The translations under genes were made by a program, and so were the position numbers. From NCBI GenBank assembly GCA_964517355.1, contig CAZFCK010000125.1, positions 1 through 14,011 of the forward strand: a stretch of DNA of 14,011 nt, given 5' to 3'. Positions 5,728-13,271 of the stretch are shown in pieces (within the stretch, counting starts at the first letter, position 1; every line of letters starts with the position of its first letter). Below the pieces are notes generated by a model. That model saw only the letters and a program-made list of their open reading frames with translations. It made no database searches and had not been told where the DNA came from. Source of the stretch: CAZFCK01 sp964517355. GTDB lineage: Bacteria; Desulfobacterota; Desulfovibrionia; Desulfovibrionales; Desulfovibrionaceae.

Positions 5728-7029
5728 TCAACCTCCTGCGCCGCATGTTGCGGGTTGCGCTTCGATGCGATCCTCTCGACCGGCGACGCACAAATAAAAA
5801 AGGGTGTCCATGGTTTCCAGCAACACGCCGTACGGGCCGCCGTGTTCCATGGCCTCACCGAAAAGCGCGTTGCGTTGCCGCTTGAGCGCCTCATGGGAAA
5901 CAGCCTCGGGATACGATTTGGCCAGGGTCATGGCCAGGCGTTCCGCCAGCAGATAGCCGCTCACGCCTTCGCGGAAATCACGCAGAGCCGTGGCAAAGGA
6001 CTGCCGCCGCGCTTGGAAATGGGCCAGCGCCTCTGGAGAAGGGGGCGTGGCCAGGGTTTGGCGCAGCAGGGAGTGGATATTGTTCAGCGCCGCCCCCGGA
6101 ATGCCGGCGCGCCAGCCCAGGAGCCAGGAATTGCGGGCGAAGAGCAAAAAATGGTCGCGGCCGAGTTCGAGCAGCGCGTCAAGGGTCTGCTTGGCCTCCA
6201 GCAACAGGGGATCCTGCCAGCACACAGGCAGGGCGTCCAGCTCCCAGGCCGGAACAGGAGAGGTTTCCACGCCGCGCCCCTCTCCGAGACATGTGGCCAG
6301 GATATGGGCCAGCCAGTGGTTGGCGTGGGGGGACAGGGGCGTTTCCAGGTGCGCATAGCTTAACAAATAACGTCCCTTGCCGTATAACCCGCTTACGATG
6401 CTCGGCTGCCCCTGCATGGTGCCGGGGCGGAGATTGATGTCGTACAGGGCTTCCCAGTCGGACAAGGTTCCGGCGGGCAGGCTGTTCAAGGGGATGTCCG
6501 CCACCCAGAAATCCTCGCCCGGCGTGTCGTAGGTCGCCAGAACCGCCACCTCGTCACCTTGTTCCGGGGCGAACCTCGCGGGCCACCACACGGGCAGCAA
6601 GGGCTCGCGGGGCAAGTCGGCGGAGACCTCGGGCACCAAGGGATGGGGGCGGTTGACATGGGCGCGCAGATGGCCGCTCACAAGATGCAGCAGGCGGTCC
6701 TTGAGCGGAGCCCGGCACCAGGGGCAGAGCTTGAGGCCGAAGGAGCCGGAAAGGCCGAGTCCAGAGCCGCCGCAAAAACCGACGTAATGCCCGCCGTCGC
6801 GGATATAGCGCCGCAGGGCGGACATGCCGTCCTGCCCCAATGCCAGGGCCTTGCGCCTGGCCACGCCGCCGGGAACCACCAGGGCCGCGGGCGGCTTGCG
6901 GGAAAGCAGGCCTTGCGCTATTTCTTGCCCCCGCACCAGGCGGTGTGGCAGACCCATGGCGCGGATGGCCCGCCAGGCCAGTAGCCCCCAGATGTGGGAT
7001 TCGTCCCAGAGTATGTAAAGGCTTGACAT
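5728..7029 (-). CDS. BPL_N domain protein (glutamine-amidotransferase-like)
   Basis: The 433-residue product has an N-terminal region (about 1-240) resembling the biotin-protein-ligase N-terminal (BPL_N) family, a class I glutamine-amidotransferase-like fold. VVPGG at 51-55 and the elbow GHYVGFCGGSGLGL (80-93) place Cys86 as the likely nucleophile; YAHLET (225-230) supplies His227 and Glu229 in the His-x-Glu spacing of class I amidotransferases, so the triad seems intact. Residues about 240-433 look alpha-helical and match nothing I recognise; there is no biotin ligase catalytic domain, so it should not be called BirA. No signal peptide is evident. It is the first gene of a two-gene unit with the U32-like gene. 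Its ribosome binding site is weak (GGAAAAG a few bases upstream of the ATG). Its substrate and whether it is active are unknown. Confidence 0.75.
   Translation of the reverse strand: MSSLYILWDESHIWGLLAWRAIRAMGLPHRLVRGQEIAQGLLSRKPPAALVVPGGVARRKALALGQDGMSALRRYIRDGGHYVGFCGGSGLGLSGSFGLKLCPWCRAPLKDRLLHLVSGHLRAHVNRPHPLVPEVSADLPREPLLPVWWPARFAPEQGDEVAVLATYDTPGEDFWVADIPLNSLPAGTLSDWEALYDINLRPGTMQGQPSIVSGLYGKGRYLLSYAHLETPLSPHANHWLAHILATCLGEGRGVETSPVPAWELDALPVCWQDPLLLEAKQTLDALLELGRDHFLLFARNSWLLGWRAGIPGAALNNIHSLLRQTLATPPSPEALAHFQARRQSFATALRDFREGVSGYLLAERLAMTLAKSYPEAVSHEALKRQRNALFGEAMEHGGPYGVLLETMDTLFYLCVAGREDRIEAQPATCGAGG
5732..5737 (-). promoter_or_regulatory. Ribosome binding site of the U32-like gene
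   Basis: A perfect AGGAGG on the minus strand, 7 nt before the ATG at 5724 and lying within the last codons of the BPL_N gene. This supports co-transcription and translational coupling of the pair. Confidence 0.75.
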
Positions 7030-7177
7030 GTCTTTTCCACTCGCTAGTGTGCCCCGAGGCCCGCACGAAACGGACGGTGAAAATGCAAGCTACCAGTCCG
7101 GCACGGGCCGCGCAAGCTTCCGCAACAGTATTTATTGTAGGATGAGTATCATATCAACCCACTGGAGATGAACCTTC
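7030..7177. promoter_or_regulatory. Divergent intergenic region between the BPL_N gene and valS
   Basis: This 148-bp gap is the only place where transcription diverges, so promoters for both directions should lie here. The part nearest valS (about 7120-7155) is A/T-richer, with TATTTATTG and GAGTATCATAT. No promoter pair could be assigned with confidence. No T-box or other riboswitch was recognised. A GGAG at 7164-7167 serves as the valS ribosome binding site with a 10-nt spacer. Confidence 0.5.
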
Positions 7178-9859
7178 ATGTCGCGAACCGACCTGCCCAA
7201 GGGCTATGAACCTCAGGACGTGGAAGAGCATTGGCGCCGTTTCTGGGAAGAGCGGGGCTCCTTTACTCCCGATCTCGACGCCGACGGCGAACCCTATTCA
7301 ATCGTCATTCCGCCGCCCAACGTTACGGGCTCGCTGCATATGGGGCACGCCCTGAACATCACCCTGCAGGATGTCCTTTGCCGTTTCCACCGCCAAAAGG
7401 GGCGCCGCGTGCTTTGGGTGCCGGGCATGGACCATGCCGGAATCGCCACCCAGAACGTGGTGGAACGCCAGCTGGCGGCCCAGGATAAACTCACGCGCCA
7501 CGATCTGGGTCGTGAGAAATTCATTGAGCGCGTCTGGGAATGGAAAAAGGATTACGGCGGCCGCATCCTCAATCAGATTCGCGGCCTCGGCGCTTCCGTG
7601 GACTGGACGCGCCAGCGCTTCACACTGGACGAGGGGCTTTCCCGCGCCGTGCGTGAAGTCTTTGTGCAGCTCTATGAGGAAGGACTCATTTACAAGGGCG
7701 AATACATCATCAACTGGTGTACGCGCTGCCACACGGCTCTGGCCGACGACGAAGTGGAGCACGCCAACCAGAAAGGCACGCTCTATCATTTGCGCTACCC
7801 CCTGGAAAAGCCGGTGGAGGGCGTGGACAGCGTGGTGGTGGCCACCACGCGCCCCGAAACCATGCTCGGCGACACCGCCGTTGCCGTTCATCCCGAAGAC
7901 GACCGCTACAACGCCCTCATAGGCGGCTACGCCGTGCTGCCGATCATGAACCGCAGGATCGTGATCATCGGCGACAGCTACGTTGAGCGCGAGTTCGGCA
8001 CGGGCTGCCTGAAGGTCACGCCGGGGCACGACATGAACGACTGGGAGCTGGGGCGCAAGCACAAGCTGGAAGTCATCTCCGTTATCGACGAGGACGGCCG
8101 CATGAACGACCAGGTGCCCGAGCGCTTCCAAGGGCTGGGCCTGGAAGAATGCCGCAAGCGCGTGGTCAAGGAGCTTGAGGAGCAAGGCCTGCTGGTGGGC
8201 GTGGAAGACCTGGATCACAACGTGGGGCAGTGCTACCGCTGCAAAAACGTCATCGAACCCCATGTTTCCACGCAATGGTTCGTCGCCGTGAAGCCCCTGG
8301 CGGATAAGGCCCGCGCCGCCGTGCCCGAACTGACCAGAATCCTGCCGGATACTTGGGCAAAGACATATTTCCACTGGCTGGACAACATCCGCGACTGGTG
8401 CATTTCCCGACAGCTCTGGTGGGGGCACCGCATCCCGGCCTGGACCTGCGCGGCATGCGGCAAGCTGACCGTGACCCGCGAAGATCCCGAGGTCTGCGCC
8501 CACTGCGGTTCCGCGCAGCTGCAGCAGGAGGACGACGTGCTGGACACGTGGTTCTCCTCGGCCTTGTGGCCCTTTTCCACCTTGGGCTGGCCGGACAAGA
8601 CGCGGGAACTCGAAACGTTCTATCCCACATCCGTGCTCGTCACGGCCTTTGACATCCTGTTCTTCTGGGTGGCGCGCATGATGATGATGGGCATTCATTT
8701 CATGGGCCGCGTGCCGTTCCACGACGTGTACATTCATGCCCTGGTGCGCGACGCGGAAGGGAAAAAGATGAGCAAGTCCACGGGAAACGTCATTGATCCC
8801 ATGGACATGATCGCCAGGTTCGGCACGGATTCCCTGCGCTTCACCCTCACGGCCTTCGCGGCCATGGGCCGGGACATCAAGCTTTCGGAAGAGCGCATCG
8901 AGGGCTACCGCCACTTTGTGAACAAAATCTGGAACGCCTCGCGGTTCGCGCTCATGAACCTGCCGGACGAGGCCCCGGCCGATCCCGGCTTGAGCCCGGC
9001 CGAGCAGGGCGTGCACCACGCCTGGATCTGCCACCGGCTGGAAGAACTCAAGCAAGAGGTGGACGCAGCCATCGCCGAGTACCGGTTCAATGAGGCGGCC
9101 CAAGCCCTGTACCGCTTCATTTGGCTGGAATTCTGCGATTGGTATCTCGAAATGCTCAAGCCCGAACTTTCCGGGCAGACGGACGGGGGCGAGGCCGCGC
9201 GCAGCGCTGCGCAGTTCCGCCTGCTGGAGGTGCTCAAGCAGCTGCTCACCCTGCTGCACCCCATCATGCCGTTCGTGACGCAGGAGATATGGAGCCATTT
9301 GCCGGGAATTCAGGAGGACGACCTTTCCAGGATGCCTTATCCGCCCCTTGTTCCGGAGCGTCGCGATCCCGAGGCCGCCGCGGCCATGGAGCTGTTGCAG
9401 CAGGCCGTGGTCAGCGTCCGCAACATGCGTGGAGAGTTGAACATCTCGCCTTCCCTGGAGCTCGATGCTCTGGTGCGCACGGGCAGCGACCAGGACAAGG
9501 TCTTTTTCGAGCGGCATGAAGCCATGATCAAGCTGCTGGCCCGCCTGAAGCTTTTGCAGGCCGGCGCGGACATCAAAGCGCCCAAGGCATCGGCCAGCGC
9601 CGTGGTCGGGTCCAGCGAGCTGTTCGTGCCCCTGGTTGGGGCGGTGGACTTCGATGCCGAAATGGCGCGGCTGGACAAGGAGCTTGCCAAACTGGCCAAG
9701 GATCTGACAGGCGTGAACAAAAAACTCGCCAACGAAGGGTTCACCAGCAAGGCGCCTGCCGAGGTGGTGCAAAAAGAACGTGACAAGGCCGAGGCTTTGG
9801 CGGAAAAACAAGCCACCTTGCAGCGGTTGCAGCAACGCTTGCGCCAAGCCATGGAATAG
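7178..9859 (+). CDS. valS: Valyl-tRNA synthetase
   Basis: This 893-residue class Ia aminoacyl-tRNA synthetase attaches valine to tRNA-Val in the cytosol; the length fits bacterial ValRS. In order: PPPNVTGSLHMGHAL at 45-59 with the HIGH-type motif HMGH (54-57); the CP1 editing domain with TTRPETMLGDTAVAVHP; IPAWTC and a zinc-knuckle-like C424-x2-C427 ... C440-x2-C443; the FDILFFWVARMMMMG segment; the KMSKS loop at 530-534; an anticodon-binding domain (about 610-760); and a C-terminal coiled coil rich in Lys, Glu and Leu (about 825-890), which is the tRNA-binding arm typical of ValRS and absent from IleRS and LeuRS. The start is supported by GGAG upstream and by the conserved N-terminus (LPKGYEP). 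It is the first plus-strand gene. Confidence 0.98.
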   Translation: MSRTDLPKGYEPQDVEEHWRRFWEERGSFTPDLDADGEPYSIVIPPPNVTGSLHMGHALNITLQDVLCRFHRQKGRRVLWVPGMDHAGIATQNVVERQLAAQDKLTRHDLGREKFIERVWEWKKDYGGRILNQIRGLGASVDWTRQRFTLDEGLSRAVREVFVQLYEEGLIYKGEYIINWCTRCHTALADDEVEHANQKGTLYHLRYPLEKPVEGVDSVVVATTRPETMLGDTAVAVHPEDDRYNALIGGYAVLPIMNRRIVIIGDSYVEREFGTGCLKVTPGHDMNDWELGRKHKLEVISVIDEDGRMNDQVPERFQGLGLEECRKRVVKELEEQGLLVGVEDLDHNVGQCYRCKNVIEPHVSTQWFVAVKPLADKARAAVPELTRILPDTWAKTYFHWLDNIRDWCISRQLWWGHRIPAWTCAACGKLTVTREDPEVCAHCGSAQLQQEDDVLDTWFSSALWPFSTLGWPDKTRELETFYPTSVLVTAFDILFFWVARMMMMGIHFMGRVPFHDVYIHALVRDAEGKKMSKSTGNVIDPMDMIARFGTDSLRFTLTAFAAMGRDIKLSEERIEGYRHFVNKIWNASRFALMNLPDEAPADPGLSPAEQGVHHAWICHRLEELKQEVDAAIAEYRFNEAAQALYRFIWLEFCDWYLEMLKPELSGQTDGGEAARSAAQFRLLEVLKQLLTLLHPIMPFVTQEIWSHLPGIQEDDLSRMPYPPLVPERRDPEAAAAMELLQQAVVSVRNMRGELNISPSLELDALVRTGSDQDKVFFERHEAMIKLLARLKLLQAGADIKAPKASASAVVGSSELFVPLVGAVDFDAEMARLDKELAKLAKDLTGVNKKLANEGFTSKAPAEVVQKERDKAEALAEKQATLQRLQQRLRQAME

Positions 9860-9872
9860 GGCGCGGCTTCAC

Positions 9873-9910
9873 CGGCGAGTTGCGGGGCTGCTTCCTGTCT
9901 GCCGTTTTTT
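9873..9910 (+). terminator. Possible weak terminator after valS
   Basis: CGGC at 9873-9876 can pair with GCCG at 9901-9904, followed by TTTTTT (9905-9910). The stem is short and the loop long, so this is only a candidate; the DUF3795 gene may be read through from valS. Confidence 0.2.
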
Positions 9911-9920
9911 CACCTGTCAC

Positions 9921-9926
9921 GGGAGG
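9921..9926 (+). promoter_or_regulatory. Ribosome binding site deciding the DUF3795 start
   Basis: GGGAGG, 9 nt before the ATG at 9936. The frame is open further upstream into the end of valS, but this site and the conserved cysteine-rich N-terminus place the start here. Confidence 0.65.
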
Positions 9927-9935
9927 TGGCCCGGT

Positions 9936-10382
9936 ATGGATACGGCGTTGTTGCATCTGATCGGCCCGTGCGGCCTGTATTGTGGCGCTTGTCTGGCGTA
10001 TGGCGACGGGCCCATTGCGGCGCATGCCCGGGGTCTGGAAGCGGGCCTGGGACCGAACTTCGCAACCTATGCGGAGCGGTTCACCGCCCTGGAGCCGGTG
10101 TTTGAAAAGTACGCCGCGTTTCAGGAGCTGCTTGCGTATGTAAGCAAAGGGGTCTGCGGCGGTTGCCGCACCCAAGGCTGTTTGTTCAAACAATGCAGGC
10201 TGCCTGGTTGCGTGAAGGCGCATGAGGTTGACTTCTGCTTCCAATGCGCGGCGTTTCCCTGCGAGGAGCATGGATTGCCACCTCGTTTGGAGGCGTGTTG
10301 GAAAAAGAACAACGAGTTGATGCGGGTCAAAGGGCTACGGGAGTATTTCGAGCACGTGAAGACGCTGCCGCGTTATCCGTAG
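9936..10382 (+). CDS. DUF3795 family cysteine-rich protein
   Basis: The 148-residue product has twelve cysteines. The N-terminal GPCGLYCGACLAYGDG (C12, C16, C19) and the central CGGC-x4-C-x4-C-x4-C run (C74, C77, C82, C87, C92), followed by C101, C104, C109 and C121, match the layout of DUF3795 proteins. These are common in anaerobic bacteria and archaea. Metal or Fe-S binding is likely from the cysteine spacing but not proven, and no function is assigned. There is no signal peptide or membrane segment. It begins 76 nt after valS in the same direction. The in-frame extension upstream of 9936 overlaps valS and does not look like protein of this family. Confidence 0.82.
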   Translation: MDTALLHLIGPCGLYCGACLAYGDGPIAAHARGLEAGLGPNFATYAERFTALEPVFEKYAAFQELLAYVSKGVCGGCRTQGCLFKQCRLPGCVKAHEVDFCFQCAAFPCEEHGLPPRLEACWKKNNELMRVKGLREYFEHVKTLPRYP

Positions 10383-10486
10383 GCGCGTCTTTCGCAGGTG
10401 CGGTCCGCGACAGGAGCGCTCATTGAGCTGTTGGGGGGGGCGTTGCTATTTTGAAACGGGAAGGCCTCCGGCGGCTTACGAACCAT

Positions 10487-10522
10487 TTGAAAAAGGTTTT
10501 CAAGAATCTCCCTGATTTTTTT
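10487..10522 (+). terminator. Possible terminator after the DUF3795 gene
   Basis: TTGAAAA-agg-TTTTCAA is a 7-bp stem at 10487-10503; seven T (10516-10522) follow after 12 nt. The stem is A/T-rich and the T-run is set back, so the call is weak. Confidence 0.25.
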
Positions 10523-10547
10523 GACATAACATTTCGGCATATTGACA
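10521..10547 (+). promoter_or_regulatory. Paired TTGACA boxes upstream of cobA-hemD
   Basis: TTGACA occurs at 10521-10526 and again at 10542-10547, on the same face of the helix (21 bp apart). Each matches the -35 consensus, and the second could also be half of a regulator site. No good -10 box stands 16-18 bp downstream of either, so promoter function is unproven. Confidence 0.3.
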
Positions 10548-10575
10548 ATCTTAAGCATGATATCCGCTGGTCCGC

Positions 10576-10608
10576 CGGGAGCGGGCTGTTGACTCCTTTC
10601 CGCTCCCG
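10576..10608. repeat. Perfect 9-bp hairpin in the cobA-hemD leader region
   Basis: CGGGAGCGG (10576-10584) and CCGCTCCCG (10600-10608) pair perfectly across a 15-nt loop. No U-tract follows, so a simple terminator is unlikely. It could be a leader-RNA structure or a protein-binding palindrome. Confidence 0.5.
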
Positions 10609-10787
10609 TTCATGTAAACCATTTCAAAGATATTTTGCTCGATAGACATTGAAGAACGATACTTTCCGGGTGAACCGGGTTTCCTTTCCGGAAACGCGGT
10701 CGCTTGAAATGAACCCAAGAGCGTGGCGGGAGTGGAGCGGAATGCAAGACGCTCGCTCACAGCCGCCATGCGCCAGCCATGTGCCGC

Positions 10788-10793
10788 AGGAGG
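10788..10793 (+). promoter_or_regulatory. Ribosome binding site deciding the cobA-hemD start
   Basis: AGGAGG with a 4-nt spacer to the ATG at 10798. Upstream in-frame starts (open to about 10723) lack such a site, and the protein core begins with MKVYLLGAGPGDPG, as expected for CobA. Confidence 0.75.
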
Positions 10794-10797
10794 CGCG

Positions 10798-12324
10798 ATG
10801 AAAGTCTATCTGCTGGGCGCCGGACCGGGCGACCCAGGTCTGTTGACCATTAAGGCCAAGGAGATCCTCGAAACCGCGGACGTGGTGGTATACGATTATC
10901 TCGCCAACGCTTGTTTCCTCGACTACTGCAAGCCGGATGCGGAGATTATCTACGTGGGGAAGAAAGGGGGCGATCACACCCTGCCGCAGGATCAGATCAA
11001 CTCCCTGCTGGTCGAAAAGGCCAAGGCCGGCAATGTGGTGGCCCGGCTTAAGGGCGGCGATCCCTACGTTTTCGGACGCGGCGCCGAGGAGGCCGAGGAA
11101 CTTCTGGAGGCCGGCGTGCAGTTCGAGATAGTGCCCGGCGTCACCAGCGCCGTCGCCGCCCCCGCCTATGCGGGAATACCGCTCACGCACCGCAAGTACG
11201 CTTCCAGTGTGAGTTTCATCACGGGGCACGAGGACCCCGGCAAAGAAGAAAGCGCGCACAACTGGCAGGCTCTGGCCCAGGGCACGAGCACCCTTGTTTT
11301 TTTCATGGGCGTGAAGAACCTGCCGACCATTGCGGAGAATTTGATCAAACACGGGCGCCCCGCAGATACGCCGGCCGCGTTGGTGCGCTGGGGCACCACG
11401 TGCAGGCAGCGCACGCTGACGGCCACCCTGGGCACCGTTGCCGGGGAGGCCGAGCGCTTCGGGTTCAAGCCGCCGTCGCTGATTGTGGTGGGGGACGTGA
11501 TCAAGTTGCGCCCCACGTTGAATTATTTCGAGAAAAAACCCTTGCTGGGCAAGGGGGTCGTGGTCACGCGGGCGCGGGAGCAGGCCAGCGGCCTGGCCGC
11601 CCTGTTGCGGGAGATGGGCGCTTGCGTCGTGCAGTTTCCCACCATTGAAATCCGCCCCCTGGATGACGACGCGCCCATAGAAGCGGCTATTTTGCGGTTG
11701 GCGCGCTACGACTGGCTTGTTTTCACCTCGGTGAACGGGGTCAAGCATTTCTGGCGCGTGCTCGAGTCCATTGGCCTGGATACGCGCGTTTTGGCCGGTT
11801 GCGAAATCGCGGCCATCGGTCCGGCGACTGCCGAGGCCTTGCAGGCCAAGGGGGTGCGGCCGGATTTCGTGCCGGACAAGTACGTTGCCGAGAGCGTGGT
11901 GGCCGGGCTTTTGGAACGCGGTGTGGCCGGAAAGCGCGTGCTCATTCCGCGCGCGCGAGAGGCGCGGGAAGTCCTGCCCGAGGAACTGCGCAAGGCGGGC
12001 GCGGAGGTGGAAGTGCTGCCGACCTACGTCACCGTGCCGGCCAAGGGCAAGGTGGAGGATTTCGAGGCCATGCTGGAGGCCGGGGAAGTGCATTGCATCA
12101 CGTTCGCCAGTTCTTCCACCGTGGACAACTTTTTTGGTCTCGTGCATCCGGACACCTTGCGCAGGCTCGCGCCGGACGTGCGTTTGGCCTGCATAGGGCC
12201 GATCACGGCCGCGACATTGGCCGCTTATGGCTTCACGCCCCATATCGAGCCCGAGGAGTTCACCATTCCGGCCCTGGCCGAAGCCGTTGCCGCGGCCCTG
12301 AGGCAGGAAGGCGCAACGCCGTAG
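10798..12324 (+). CDS. cobA-hemD: Uroporphyrinogen-III C-methyltransferase / uroporphyrinogen-III synthase fusion
   Basis: The 508-residue bifunctional protein has an N-terminal SAM-dependent uroporphyrinogen-III methyltransferase (about 1-240): GAGPGDPGLLT at 7-17, RLKGGDPYVFGRG at 83-95, VPGVTSA at 112-118 and TGHEDP at 142-147. After a short linker a HemD domain (about 252-505) follows, with VVVTRAREQ, the FTSVNGV segment, IGPATAEAL, LIPRARE and ITFASSSTVDNF. HemD closes hydroxymethylbilane to uroporphyrinogen III; CobA methylates it twice to precorrin-2, the branch to siroheme, cobalamin and, in sulfate reducers, siroheme-derived heme. A CobA-HemD fusion is known in Desulfovibrio. No other tetrapyrrole gene is visible in the window. 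Confidence 0.96.
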   Translation: MKVYLLGAGPGDPGLLTIKAKEILETADVVVYDYLANACFLDYCKPDAEIIYVGKKGGDHTLPQDQINSLLVEKAKAGNVVARLKGGDPYVFGRGAEEAEELLEAGVQFEIVPGVTSAVAAPAYAGIPLTHRKYASSVSFITGHEDPGKEESAHNWQALAQGTSTLVFFMGVKNLPTIAENLIKHGRPADTPAALVRWGTTCRQRTLTATLGTVAGEAERFGFKPPSLIVVGDVIKLRPTLNYFEKKPLLGKGVVVTRAREQASGLAALLREMGACVVQFPTIEIRPLDDDAPIEAAILRLARYDWLVFTSVNGVKHFWRVLESIGLDTRVLAGCEIAAIGPATAEALQAKGVRPDFVPDKYVAESVVAGLLERGVAGKRVLIPRAREAREVLPEELRKAGAEVEVLPTYVTVPAKGKVEDFEAMLEAGEVHCITFASSSTVDNFFGLVHPDTLRRLAPDVRLACIGPITAATLAAYGFTPHIEPEEFTIPALAEAVAAALRQEGATP

Positions 12325-12551
12325 CCCCGGTTGCGCGAAAACATGCGCGGGAGGGAACGCCTTGCCAGGGTGTTCTCCCGTGCGCTCACTTTCCACGTTA
12401 TCAGGATGTTGTTCGGAGCGGTAACAGTCTGGAAAGGGAAGCGCGAACATACGAACATTATACACTTTCCCTTGCGTCTTTGGACGGAAGGGGCGCAACG
12501 GGGCGTATATTTGGCCAACGTTGCGAAATAATAGCCATACAGGATATAATG
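12325..12551. other. Intergenic region between cobA-hemD and purN
   Basis: This gap of about 225 bp has no gene I can support. It contains an imperfect G/C-rich hairpin (12349-12379), a tandem CGAACAT repeat (12444-12450 and 12452-12458) and A/T-rich patches with TATACA (12459-12464) and TATATT (12506-12511) that could be -10 boxes, without matching -35 boxes. The purN promoter is likely here if purN is not read from cobA-hemD. Confidence 0.45.
12349..12379 (+). terminator. Possible 3' hairpin of cobA-hemD
   Basis: GGGA pairs with TCCC and, after a 2-nt bulge, GAACGCC pairs with GGTGTTC (one G-T wobble), leaving a loop of about 7 nt, 25 nt after the stop. There is no T-run behind it, so at most it is a processed or Rho-assisted 3' end. 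Confidence 0.3.
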
Positions 12552-13232
12552 ATGTCTCTTTCCCTAGCGGTGCTTGTTTCCGGGAGCGGCTCCAACCTGC
12601 AATCCCTCATCGACAAAATCGAGAGCGGGGCGCTCGACGCTGAGATCAAGCTCGTCATTTCCAACAAATCCGACGCATACGGCTTGGAGCGCGCCAGAAA
12701 ACACGGCATTGCGCAGTTGGCGCTGGACCATCGCAATTACCCCACACGCGAAGCGTTTGACATGCGCATGGTCGAAGCCATCGGCGACGCGGGCGCGGAT
12801 ACGGTCGCCATGGCCGGGTTCATGCGGCTGCTGACCCCGCAGTTTCTGCACGCTTTTCCGGGGCGGGTGCTGAACATCCATCCCGCACTGCTGCCGAGTT
12901 TTCCGGGACTGTACGGCCAAAGGGACGCCAACGCCTATGGAGTCAAGATTTCCGGTTGCACCGTGCATTTCGCCGATGAAAAGATGGATCATGGCCCCGT
13001 GGTCATCCAGGCCGCTGTTCCGGCCATGGCCGGAGAAGACGCGGACGCCCTGGGCACGCGCATTCTGGCCCTGGAGCATCGCATCTATCCCCAGGCGTTG
13101 CAGTGGCTGAGCGCGGGGCGCTTGCGCATTCAGGACCGATATGTTGTGCTGGAGGACAAAGAGGCGGAGGTGCGCCGCGCTCCGCTTACCGGCGAGTACC
13201 TGGTGCATCCGCCCCTGGAAGAAGGTTTTTGA
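12552..13232 (+). CDS. purN: Phosphoribosylglycinamide formyltransferase
   Basis: The 226-residue enzyme transfers a formyl group from 10-formyl-tetrahydrofolate to GAR, step 3 of de novo purine synthesis, in the cytosol. Marks are AVLVSGSGSNLQSLI (6-20, phosphate-binding loop), AGFMRLL (88-94), NIHPALLPSFPG (108-119) with catalytic Asn108 and His110, and DEKMDHGPVVIQ (142-153) with Asp146. The segment after PSFPG reads LYGQRDANAYG rather than the E. coli LHTHRQAL type, a variation I take to be a family subtype. Two ATGs stand in tandem (12549 and 12552); 12552 has the better spacing (7 nt) from CAGGA at 12540-12544, while 12549 would add one Met. It is about 15-20 residues longer than E. coli PurN at the C-terminus. 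Confidence 0.95.
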   Translation: MSLSLAVLVSGSGSNLQSLIDKIESGALDAEIKLVISNKSDAYGLERARKHGIAQLALDHRNYPTREAFDMRMVEAIGDAGADTVAMAGFMRLLTPQFLHAFPGRVLNIHPALLPSFPGLYGQRDANAYGVKISGCTVHFADEKMDHGPVVIQAAVPAMAGEDADALGTRILALEHRIYPQALQWLSAGRLRIQDRYVVLEDKEAEVRRAPLTGEYLVHPPLEEGF

Positions 13233-13259
13233 GGCGTAGTACTGCGAGCTGCTTCCAAC

Positions 13260-13265
13260 AGGAGG
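13260..13265 (+). promoter_or_regulatory. Ribosome binding site of the AMMECR1 gene
   Basis: AGGAGG with a 6-nt spacer to the ATG at 13272. It fixes the start and, with the 39-nt gap from purN, favours a shared transcript. Confidence 0.7.
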
Positions 13266-13271
13266 AGAGCC

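Larger units (their letters stand above)
10383..10797. other. Long intergenic region upstream of cobA-hemD
   Basis: These 415 bp contain no gene I can support. It includes a run of eight G (10433-10440), TTGAAAA-agg-TTTTCAA (10487-10503) followed 12 nt later by seven T, two TTGACA boxes 21 bp apart (10521 and 10542), a 9-bp perfect hairpin (10576-10608) and a short stem GTTTCC/GGAAAC near 10679-10695. No cobalamin riboswitch B12-box was recognised. It probably carries the end of the DUF3795 transcript and the cobA-hemD promoter and leader. Confidence 0.55.

Noticed and set aside
4402..6363. 653-codon open frame on the plus strand
   Set aside because: It is antisense to both the U32-like and BPL_N genes, which have family motifs and ribosome binding sites; the plus frame has neither.
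5728..7029. Calling the BPL_N gene a biotin-protein ligase (birA)
   Set aside because: No biotin ligase catalytic domain or its GRGR-type motif is present; only the amidotransferase-like N-terminal region resembles that family name.
7030..7177. T-box leader before valS
   Set aside because: The gap is too short and lacks the T-box sequence and terminator; a T-box would also be unexpected for this lineage.
7298..9847. 849-codon open frame antisense to valS
   Set aside because: It covers almost all of a clearly assigned valS, has no recognisable domain and is the expected stop-free shadow of a GC-rich gene.
10451..10645. 64-codon TTG-started frame upstream of cobA-hemD
   Set aside because: It has no properly spaced ribosome binding site and no recognisable product, and lies in a structured non-coding stretch.
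10383..10797. Cobalamin riboswitch upstream of cobA-hemD
   Set aside because: No B12-box (GCCACTG-type) or matching conserved core was found on the plus strand.
10624..12498. 624-codon open frame antisense to cobA-hemD
   Set aside because: It mirrors a well-supported gene, its composition is His/Arg/Gly-rich as in shadow frames, and no motif is seen.
12513..12526. Sigma-54 type promoter (TGGC...TTGC) before purN
   Set aside because: The spacing between the two elements is 5 nt rather than 7, so the -24/-12 geometry is wrong.
12331..12531. 66-codon frame between cobA-hemD and purN
   Set aside because: It lacks a ribosome binding site and runs through a hairpin and putative promoter sequence.
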